Shown here: piece by piece, positions 1 to 9,700 of the stretch
Layout of the letters: each line of letters opens with the position of its first letter
Position numbering within the stretch: position 1 is the first letter of the stretch
Assembly (NCBI GenBank): GCA_946887105.1
Contig: CAMPKJ010000089.1
Span: forward strand, 1 to 16,651
Length of the DNA stretch: 16,651 bases
Direction: 5' to 3'
From: an uncultured Acidobacteriota bacterium
GTDB taxonomy: Bacteria; Acidobacteriota; Thermoanaerobaculia; Gp7-AA8
The notes under the pieces: model-generated
Seen by the model: the letters and a program-made list of their open reading frames with translations, nothing else
The model's database searches: none
Told to the model about the DNA's origin: nothing
Position numbers and translations under genes: made by a program

Positions 1-159
1 CTTCATCCGCCCCCCGCGGCCATAGCCATGCTGCCGGCGGTGCAGGTCGTCGTTGATGCGCTGGCGATCGAGCCGTACGCCGGCGGGCATACCGGTGACG
101 ATGACGGTGAGTTGCGGGCCGTGGGACTCACCGGCGGTGAGGAAGGTGAAGGTGGACAT
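1..159 (-). CDS. aroC: Chorismate synthase, N-terminal 53 residues (partial, runs off left edge)
   Basis: Reading the minus strand from the ATG at 159-157 gives 53 open codons to the window edge. The peptide begins [17 protein letters not shown] and later contains [13 protein letters not shown]. Both are hallmark N-terminal blocks of chorismate synthase: the GESHG signature, whose histidine (residue 13 here) is an invariant catalytic residue in the family, and the arginine-rich RRQxGYGRGxRM segment involved in FMN and substrate binding. The enzyme converts 5-enolpyruvylshikimate-3-phosphate to chorismate, the last shared step of aromatic amino acid synthesis, using reduced FMN in the cytoplasm. 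The start is well fixed because an in-frame TAA lies five codons upstream and there is no alternative start between. No clear Shine-Dalgarno precedes it; the upstream bases are pyrimidine-rich. The gene follows the exported small protein by 57 bases in the same direction, so read-through from the RHS locus is possible but unproven. Confidence 0.95.
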   Translation of the reverse strand, partial: MSTFTFLTAGESHGPQLTVIVTGMPAGVRLDRQRINDDLHRRQHGYGRGGRMK

Positions 160-216
160 CGAGAAGGGAGTTTACCGTGCGCGGTACCTCAGCAGGGCCG
201 CTCGTGCGGGGAAGGG
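160..216. other. 57-base intergenic gap between exported protein and aroC
   Basis: I see no convincing promoter or rho-independent terminator here. The only structure is a small perfect hairpin at 173-186 (five-base stem TACCG/CGGTA, four-base loop) with no following T-run on the minus strand. Confidence 0.5.
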
Positions 217-720
217 TCACTCGTCCGAATACCACCGAACGCGTTTGCCATCCCAGTAAATGACCGCAACGCCATCCTCCCAAACGAGTTCGATCGCCTC
301 GGCACCCTTCACAGCAGCAAACCGCGGATCGGCTTTTCGGAACTGGTCAACATCACTCACCGTCAGGACCTGCCAATCGTTCGATAGAAATTGATCGTTC
401 GGCATGTCTGAAAAATTCTTCGCGTTGCTCTGCACAGGTCCCAGGACGTGTCGTCCTGCCTTGGTCCCGCAAACGATGACGCCGTGCTTCTTCAGCGATG
501 CGGACCACACCGCGATGGCGTAGTCCGGCATTCCGTCACCATCGAAGTCTCCACGCAAGTAGTACGGTTTCTGCTCGGTCATGGGCTCGATTCCGGTCGC
601 GCTGACATTGCCGATACACCGTTCGACCGCTTTCCGTTCGGTGCCTGCTGATGGGGTCTCAGCCGGGCACGACGACCCCATCAAAAGAACAATCATCCAA
701 AGCTTTAACGAAACGTGCAT
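217..720 (-). CDS. Predicted exported lipoprotein, candidate immunity protein for the upstream RHS toxin
   Basis: A 167-residue protein starting at the ATG at 720-718 and ending with TGA at 219-217. Residues 1-17 look like a secretion signal (a lysine at 6 within a hydrophobic stretch) ending in GSSC, so Cys18 may be lipidated. The glycine at -3 is a non-standard lipobox, so plain signal peptidase I cleavage is the alternative. The mature part has Cys35 and Cys84, a possible disulfide, and a GDFDGDGMPDYAI segment at 57-69. That segment has aspartates at 58, 60, 62 and 66 in the calcium-loop pattern of VCBS/FG-GAP-type proteins. The C-terminus is aromatic (YWDGKRVRWYSD). It begins only four bases after the toxin stop codon, the classic position for a cognate immunity gene. 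An envelope-located protein fits a peptidoglycan-cleaving toxin. I do not recognise a named family. Small exported proteins with this DxDxDG and YWDGK layout may also exist outside toxin loci, so the immunity role is inference. Confidence 0.8.
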   Translation of the reverse strand: MHVSLKLWMIVLLMGSSCPAETPSAGTERKAVERCIGNVSATGIEPMTEQKPYYLRGDFDGDGMPDYAIAVWSASLKKHGVIVCGTKAGRHVLGPVQSNAKNFSDMPNDQFLSNDWQVLTVSDVDQFRKADPRFAAVKGAEAIELVWEDGVAVIYWDGKRVRWYSDE

Positions 721-724
721 GGTC
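721..724 (-). promoter_or_regulatory. Four-base toxin/partner junction suggesting translational coupling
   Basis: The RHS stop codon TGA (727-725) is followed by GACC and then the ATG of the next gene. No strong Shine-Dalgarno precedes the ATG; only a GAG overlapping the stop is present. Initiation by ribosomes terminating on the long gene is the simplest reading. Confidence 0.5.
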
Positions 725-3700
725 TCATTTCGACTGGAGGTGAATGTGGTTCTTGTGGATGGCCTTCAGTTGCTCATTTACTTTCGGTTTGGAACTCAGA
801 ACCTGCTTCGCCTCTTCGAAGCGTTCCGGATGTCCGGTCAACGCAGCCCCGATTGCGGCCTTTTCCAGCTTCGCGAGCAAAATAATCAGATTTGTCTTTA
901 TCGGATCGGCAGTTTCCGAAGCCTTGTCCCCCCGAACACCGGGGTATCGCATGTCGATGTTCTTACCGGCTTGGTGCGACTTGTGGACCGGCTGACCCTT
1001 TGCATTGACAGCTGGTTTACCGGTGTCTGCCGATCCCGCCGTGAATACGAGATTCCCATCATCGCGATAGCCCCAGTGGTACTTCATCGAAACATTGAAC
1101 AGCGCGGCGGCGCGTTTACTATCGAGGTAATCTTCCGGATGCCGCGCGGCCGCGGCGACTGACGACAATCTCGAGTCGTGATGGCCAGCAACCGGCGTCA
1201 TTTCGATCACGCCGTTCGCATTCGCCTCGTAGTCCGTAATGTCTTCTGAGCCTTGGGAACCGTAAATGCGAAGGTCTTTCCCAACGGCAGCCGCAATCGT
1301 TGCGTAACAAATCTCCTGCCGTTGGCAAGTGTCCACCCAAATGTAAGGCTCGCTCTTCTTAGCGCTGCTCTGCTGCCATAGTTCACCAGTCGGATCTCGG
1401 CGGTTTACCGGATCGCCGCCGCAGAACGCATAGAGGTTCGACGAGTCGGTGTAGCCCATCGGATCCGGGCTGAGGAAGGTGGCCGTACCCGGGTCATACC
1501 ATCGATTGCGAACGTAGTTCAGCCGTGTCATCGGTTCCGTGAACGGATGCGCGTGCGTCGCTGCCGACATGATGTCCTGACTGAATTCTTCACCGCTGCC
1601 GGGTTCGGCGAGCAGGGCCAGGGCGTCAATTTCGTAGAGTTTGGTGGTGCGGGTGCCGCTGGGACCGCCGGCGATGATGAAGTCGGTCAGGGTCGACAGC
1701 GGCTCGCGGACTTCGACCATCAGATCCGCAGTCGTGAAGACCGGTTTCGTGGCCTTCACCCAATCAGGGGGTGGTAGGACCGGGAGCTCCGCCGCCCAAT
1801 TGCTGGCGCGTAGATCCGGAGTTGCGCCGACAGACAGCGCGGCCGCGGTCCGATCGACACCGTTGACGTTGACCGGAGTGAGATCCGTCAGCGCGGACCA
1901 CTGTGCCGGCGTCAGGGACCAACGCACGGTAAAGGCGTCGGTGGGATCGGCGGTCGGGGTGACGGTCGCGGTGCGTACGAGGTCGCCTCTGTTGTCGACG
2001 ACGGCGAGCCGAGCGCCGTTCGCGATCGACGATTGGGCAATTGCCTCGGTCGCGTGGAACGTCACATCGATGGTGTCGACGCTGCCGTCGGTTTTCTTGA
2101 CTTCGACCTTCACGTTGTCGATGGCGGCGCCGCCGAGGATGACGTCCTCGGCACCGTACGGATCCTGCGTGAGGTTGCGGGCCACGACTTCGCCGGTCTC
2201 GTTGACGATTGCCTGCAGCGAACCGCCGCCGGCTTCGTCGTAAATGGGGTAGAGATGTGTGACGCTGCCGGTCGACGGATCGATGGTTGCGGTCTCGAGC
2301 GGGTCGTCGTAGGCAGCGCCGCCGTGAATGATCTGCTTGATCAGGCCGCCGTTTGCATCACTGGTGGTGGTGGCGCCGGCTTTGAAGACCGACACCAGGC
2401 GATCACTGATTGGATCCCAGACAAATGTGGTCTCGGCGGGGAGGCCGTCGAGATTGAGGATCTGCGGGCGATCCTCCAGCTGCCACGACAGAAATGAAGC
2501 CGACGAAGAGTATTCGGCACGACGGCCGACGACGCGGCCGGTGCCGCTGTATTCGTAGACGATGCTGCGGATCGGGCCAGCGGTCGCTTTTTCGGTCGCG
2601 CGGATCAGCCGTCCCTTCACGTCGAATTCGTACGTGAAGAGGCCGTCGTCGATGCGCTCTGCTCCCTGATAGCCGAACGTACGAACCTGCGGCCCCTGCG
2701 TCATCGACGCAACCTTGTGGCCGCTCTGCTCCCCGAACGTCGACGACGACGGATCGACCGTGGTCGGATCGATGCCTTTCGTCTGCATCGCGGCGTGCGT
2801 GGCGGCGTCGAGTTTGGGGGTGCGCTCCTGCGAGGCGCGGAAATCGGAGGCCGTGAGGTTCTCGCCCATACGGCCCGGCACTGCCGCCGCGGGCGCGACG
2901 GTGGGGCTGGTCACTCCATAGAGGGATGCGGTGACGCGGCTGCGTCCGTCGTACGACCAATGCTGATAGCGCTCGCCCGACGCCAGTCCGAGCATCCTGG
3001 CGGAGGCCTTCTGCAGTCCGTCGTAACTCACTTCGCTGCCGGCGATCGTGCCGTTGGCGTTGGTGACTTCGAAACGGCGGAGCAGCGCGGTCGCGTCGTC
3101 GTACGTGTACGTGCGTGTCATCGAACCGCCGCCAGCCATGTTTACCGTACGTGTGTCGGGCCGGCCCGAGTTGCGGTACGACGCAGTCATGAGCGTGCCG
3201 CCGCGGATGATCGACGAGAGGTTACCCATTGCGTCGTAGTCCTGCGTAACGCCGGTGGACCAGCCGGAGGCGAGAGCGAGGCCGCCATAGACCGGCATCG
3301 AGTAGAACGTCCGCTCGCCGTGCGTATTGTACGTGTGGGTCTGCTCGAATTCGTCCAGCAGGACCGGCGACGACGTGAGGCCGCTGCCATTCTTGAAGCG
3401 CCGCTGCTTGGTCTTCCGCGGACGGCTCTCCGCATCGAAGTCTTCAAAGGTCACTTCCGAGTCGGGTGTCTTCCACGACAAGGTGCGGCCGGCGTCGTCG
3501 TACGTCATCCGGTCGAGCGTGCCGGTGGCCGAATGCACTTCAAAGAGCTGACCCATGGGGTTGTAGACGTAGGTCTGCTTCCTCCCCTGCCGATCAGTGA
3601 GGGATTTGATGCGCGAGCCTTCCCATTCGATGACCTCGGCCGTACCGTCCGGATAGCTGCGGCTGACCGTCCGGCCGATGAGATCCGTGACGGTGGTCGT

Positions 3701-6700
3701 CGTTTCGGAGGTTGGGTCCCTGTAGCCGTTTTGGGCACCGCTGCCGTGATAGGAGTACCGGTTCTGTGCCCCACCCGGAAGGGTTTCCGCCGTGACAGCA
3801 CCGCGCGCGTCGACATCCCACTTCGTGACGGGACGTCCGGGCGCACTGGCTTCCGTGACGTTGCCCATCTCGTCGAACTGACTGTTCCACTCCAGGGAGC
3901 CGATCGTGGTCTTCGTGACGTTGCCGGAGGTGTTGCGCTCGAGCGACGTCGTGATTGCGGAACCGCCCTTCTCTGTCGATTTCGTTAACTTCGGCAGCGC
4001 GCCCTCATACGAGGTGAACTCGTTGTTGAAGAAAACGTCGCTGATTGCCGTGGCACTGCCCTGTCCGGACGTCTGCGTCAGCGGACGGCCGGCGACGTCG
4101 AACGTCGTGCGCGTGGCGCGATCGCCAGCGGCAGCGCCTGTGGTACGGCCAGCCCCGTCCCAGGCGACCTTGGTGGTGAGGCCGCCGCCGGTGGTGAACG
4201 ACTCCGCACGGCCGCTCGTGGAGAAGCCGGCCGCCGAAGACGCGACGATCTCGCCGCCCGACGGCGTGAGTGTCTTCATGTCGGTCGCGTTACCGAGTTC
4301 GTCGTGCTTCGCGGTCGTGATCGTGCCGTCGGACCGACGCGTGGCGATGGCGCGGCCGTTCGAATCGTACGCGGTCGCCGAGGCGATGAAGAGATCGGTC
4401 GTATAGACACGGTTGTCCGCGAGGTCATACGCGAAACGCTGATCGATCGGGCTGCTCCCGGTGGCGGTGGTGCGCGAGATCGGACGCCCGAGCTTGTCGA
4501 CTTCGGTGGTGACTGTGGCGCCTCCCGGACGGGTCATGATCGTCTTGCGGTTGGTGAGGTCGTACACCACGGTCGCGGTCACCGTGTTGACAGAGGCGAC
4601 GTTGTCGACGGTGGTCGTCAGGGGACGTCCGACCGCATCGTAGGTGGAAGTCGTCGTGACATCGTCCGAGCCCTTCTTCCGCGTGACCTTTCGCACCCGG
4701 CCAGCGGCGTCGTATTCGTACTTCGTATCCAGGACCAGCGGATCGCCGGGCTTATTGACGACGACGTGCGTTGGACGGCCCCACGTATCGAGATCGGTCG
4801 TCGTAATCGTGCCGCGCGGGTCGATCGTGATCGTCTGCGTATCCGACGGATACTTGAACTCTGTCACGAGCTCCTTCCCTGCCTCGCCTTCCTTGACGAA
4901 CTGCGGAAGGAAGCGCGCGTGCTTCGGCGCGCTCTCAGGGAAGTAGTCGATGATCGACTGCGATCCCTCGCCTGCCGTGTCGGTACCGCCCGCCGAGCGC
5001 GTTTCTTTCAAGAGGCCAAAAGGCTCGTACTTCGAATCGGAGGTGATGGCGTCGTTTTCCGCCTGCAGCGACGGGACGTTGCCGCGATGCGGTTCCGGGG
5101 ATTCGATCTTCTTGCTGCCGGCAGTGATCGCCTTGAGGAAATGCGGGGCGCCGGGTTGGTACTCGAATGTGCGTGTGATCGCGGAATCCGCCGGCATCCA
5201 TGGGGCCGCCGAGGACGAGCTTACGGTGGACTGAGGCGCGGTGGTCACGTTGGAGAGAAGCCGGCCGGCACCGTTGGTGGCCGGGTTGTAGCCGATGGTC
5301 GTGCTGCTCACACCGTCGAGCGTGACGCCGGTCTGCATGCCATTCGCGTACGAGTAGGTCCACACGCGATTCCTGCCTGGCGTTGACGGCTCGCCGGCTG
5401 TCACGGTGCCGGGCAGTTGGCCGAAGCTTGCGCCTGCCCAGACCGGGACGTTCAGTTCGACCAGTTCCGAGACGTGGCCGTGGCCGCTGGTGAGGTCGCT
5501 CGTGTTTGCGGTAAAGGTGTACTTGCGATCCTGGCCGAGGACGTCCGTCACGTTGGTGACCGTCGGCGCGTTGTAGTGGAACGACGCCGTCTCGCCCGTG
5601 CCCCACTTCTGACCCGTGACGCGGTCGCGCTCCAGTGCGCTGGTACCGAAGCTGAACTTCACGCGCTCGATGTCGTTTGGGTCGTGGATCGTCTCCAGAT
5701 TCGCGCGCAGTTCCACCTTGTCGCTGTAATTGGAGACGCTCAGGCTGTAATAGCCGTAGCCCTTTTCGGGGCGTGCGCCCGACGTGTTCGCGACATCCGG
5801 CAGCTTCACCTTGGTCAGCTGCCGATTGGCGTCGTATTCGAAGTTGATGAGGCGCGGAGTGTCGTGCCAATCCTCGATCTCCCGCAGCAGGCCGACCTGC
5901 GGCGTCGGTTCGAGGTAGTACCTCAATGTCGTCTTTCGGCCGACCGGATCGATGATCGTCGACAGTTTGCCGTCGCCGTCGTAGCCGTAATGAATGACGT
6001 TCCCCGATTTCGGATCGGACGGCTTATAGAACTCGTCCGACTCGCGGACCTTGCGGCCCAGCTCGTCGAACGTGGTGATGCGGAACTTCTGATCGGTCAG
6101 CATCCAGCCGGTGTCGATCCGCCTGAGGCTGAGCGCGAGACCGGCCGGCGAGGTGTACGACGTGTCGGTGCTCGGCTTGAACGTCCAGACTTCGGCGCCG
6201 TCACGGTATTCGACTTCACGGGTCGGCAGTTCGCGGAGACGGCGGAAGAGCGCCGAATCCCATCCTGCGCCGAGCGGCGACTCGTAGAGCGTGCGCGAGC
6301 GATACGTACGGTCGACGACCACGTTCCAGCCGGCGCGGCCGCCGGCGTCGAAGTCGACCGAACCGGTCTCGATCTCGCCGCTGTGGACGTAGGTCGTTTC
6401 CTGCAGCATTCCACCGGCAACCGGCGCTGCCTGCGCGGCGACGAGTACTGGAATCGGCCGCACTGTATCGGCCATCACGGTATTCACGCGCGTCCGCAGC
6501 CGTTGCGACTCACTCAGCCAGGCCCATCCCGCCGGAAGCCCTCCCGCCACCGGGTACGCGCTGATGTAGCGGCCGGCGGTGTAGAGCTCGAACACCTCGG
6601 GCTCCGGGCGTTCCTTCAGATGATCGGGACGTTTGCACGAGAAGCATCCTTCTTCTTCCGGCGTGCCGGCTCCGCTCGGCCACGCGTACTGTTCGGACGC

Positions 6701-9700
6701 GCGCGGATCGGCGATAGCCACGATCCACGGCGTGACCATGCGGTTCCAGCCGCGCTGGTAGCGCAGCTTCTTCGCGTCGTTCGTCGTTGGATCCGGCGCA
6801 TCGCGCACGAGTTGGAACGAAGGGACGGCGCGCGGGCCGGTCTGGCGGAAACGCGAGCGCGGGAGCGGCTCGGCCGTCTGCGGACTGGCCACGCCGAGGA
6901 TGCGTTCCGTGTCGATCACGATCGTCGGCGGCTCGGTCGAGCCTCCCGATTCGTTCATGCTGCCGGGGATGATCGCCTGCAGCCGGAATGCGCCGAGGGA
7001 ACCGTCGGGACCGGCCACGGAGCCCGCGGGCGGCTTGATGCCGAGCGGCACGACGCGCTCGAGCAGCTTCATCGATGACGGAATGGCGCCCAGTCCGGTC
7101 CGGCCGACGAAACGGAGTTTCGGATCGACGACCGAATTCACGCGCAACTTCGTCTGCAGGACATTGCCGGTGTAGAGGAATCCGGTCTCCGAATCGAAGA
7201 TCGGCGCTACGGTGCCGAAGACCAGCGGATCATTCGGCGGGCGGACGGGCGACTTCCACACGATGCGCGGGTCGTCGGAACCGACCTCGCCCGCACCGGC
7301 AGACGGACCGGTGATCGCGGCCATCGCGGTCGGGAACAGGTCCCATTCACAGGTGATGTTCGTGCAGGCAGGACCCGCCGTGACCATGCTGCTCTCGTCC
7401 ACGCCGGCCAGGTCGATCAGCAATACGCGGCCATTGCCGTCGACGACCACCGCGAGATCCTGCGCATCCGCGACGCGCACCGACTGCGCGCCACCCGGAA
7501 TCCAGACCACGTCGACGAGCGACGACGCTTTCATCTTCGGATCGAGGCGCACGACCAGCAGTCCATATTCGAAGCCGGTCACGAGCGCGTACGTGGTGCC
7601 GTTGCGCTTGAACGTGTCCACCGATGCGTAGCGCGCGGACGGCAAGCGTCCGCCGGAGCCCGCGGCGTCGGCGTACAGCGAGCGCAGACGATTGAGGCGC
7701 GGATGGCCGAACCAGCCCGAGAAGGTTTTTTCGGCGAAGACCATGCTGCCGGGGCGGCCGAACGTGGTCGGAGAGCCTCCCACACCCATGGTCAGATGCA
7801 GCAGACCTTTGTTCTGCTCGAGCACGAGGATCGACACCGAATCGCCGATGGTCGTCACAGCCGCATCCGGGGCAAACGTGAGCGCACCGATCTCGCACGA
7901 ACGGCCCTGCGTGGCTTGCTGGGCACGATCGCAGTTGACCGCGTCCGCGCCCTGACCGTCGCTGGTCACGTACGTGGCTTCCAGGCGTTCCCAGCCCGGG
8001 GTGTAGAGATTGTGGAAGTTCGCATCGACCGCATTCAGGTCGTACACGCCGATGCCGTAGCCGAACAGCGAGACCACGCCGATCGTGCTGAGATTGCGGA
8101 TCACGTGCATCTCGTCGCCCGGCTGGCCATACACCCGGATCGGCGGTGCAGTGCCCTGCACATCGACCGACCAGCGGTAGTCGCGCGTGACGTTGACGAC
8201 GGTCACGCGTTGCTTCCCATAGGACCCGCCGCCCGTCAGGGTCACCGTTCCGGAGTAGAAGCCGTTGGTCACCTCGGTCATCCCGGTGACGAGGTCCTCG
8301 AACTTTTGAACGACCGGATCGGCATCTCTGGTGACGACCTTGATCTTGCGCGGAATGGCCTCCGGCCAGCCGCCGACGATGAGCGACGCCAGCGGCATCC
8401 CGACATTCACGCCGGTGCGCCACGTGACGATGACGTTGCCCTTCTGCACGTTCGGTGGCGAATCGGGCGGAGTACCAGGAGCGGCCGTGTCCGGCAGTTT
8501 GTCGGGCAACGGATTCGGGCAGCCGCCGGTCGCGCCGCACTCGAAGTCTTCGACGCGATACGACCGCACCACCCCGTACATGTTCGTGACGGCGGTGGCA
8601 TAAAGACGGCCGTGGCGATCGGTGGCGAGGCCCCAGACCGCGCTGCTGCTGCCGACGGGCGGCTCGACGTTCGCAAACGGCGGCGCGGAGCCCATCATCA
8701 ACGGATTCGACGCGTCGTACGCGAAGATGCCGCCGTCCGTGGCGGAGACGAACAGGATGTTGCCGATCATGGCCAGATCCCGCACGCTTCCTTTGGTGAG
8801 ATTGAAGGTATTGAGGAGTCCCTTCGGCGCGCGCACGGAGAAATCGATGCGCAGTGCGTCCGCGCTGATCTCCGGGCCTGCGGTCAGCGGCGAACCGGAT
8901 GCGCGCTGACCGAGACCGAGCGCGCCGGGGCCGCCGTCCTTGATCGACTTCAGCATGGCCAGGCGGTACTGCTTTCCGCGCTGGTAGCCGCCGCGCATGA
9001 TGACGCTGATGCGGCGTCCGCCCGAGTTGGTGCGGATCTCGACCAGGTCATCGGGAACGGGCTGGAACGTCGAGCCGGTGATCTCCGGATCGCGGACCTC
9101 GAGCGTGAACTGGTCGTCCAGCAACTCGGCATCGGAATCATCGATCGGCTCGCTGAACACGACCGTGACGTTCGTGGCCGGATCGATTTCATGATCCGAG
9201 ATCAGCACCACCAGCTGATCACCGACGAGCGCGTTGAGCGTGAGTGTGCTCATCGCAAAGTTATCGACCGAACCGACGTCTCCGCTGCGGAGGTTGAGTA
9301 CTTCGACCCGCGTGTTCAGAGGCAGCGGATCGATCGCGCTCATGAAGGTGATCGTGCTGCCGTTGAAGATGGCCCTGACGTTGCGGATCGACTCGTCGGT
9401 GAACTCCTCGGAATGGATCTCGAGGAACTCCGCCCGTCCCGGCGAAACGAACACCGGATACGGCCCCTCTTCGTTCGTGGTCGGCAACGTCACCGACGTG
9501 GGCGTCGTCGGCTCGCCCGGGTTCAACGCCGTGTAGGGGGCGTTGAACGTTTCGAGACCTGACCCCGGATCGACGCCCACGATGTTGAACGTGCCGCTCG
9601 CGGCGACGGGAACGAGGACTTCTCCGTCTTCCGCGGCGAACGAGGCGTAGTAGATCGACTTGATCGGCGGAATGAAGAAGTCGGGGGGATGCGGGGGCGG

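Noticed and set aside
173..186. Hairpin as a possible terminator before aroC
   Set aside because: The stem is only five base pairs and is not followed by a T-run in the direction of transcription.
28..387. A 119-codon plus-strand open frame at the left end
   Set aside because: It runs antisense through the clear start of aroC and the end of the exported protein, and has no recognisable motif.
2162..6100. YD repeats as a DNA-level satellite or CRISPR-like array
   Set aside because: Similarity is at the protein level with variable unit length; no identical spaced DNA repeats are visible.
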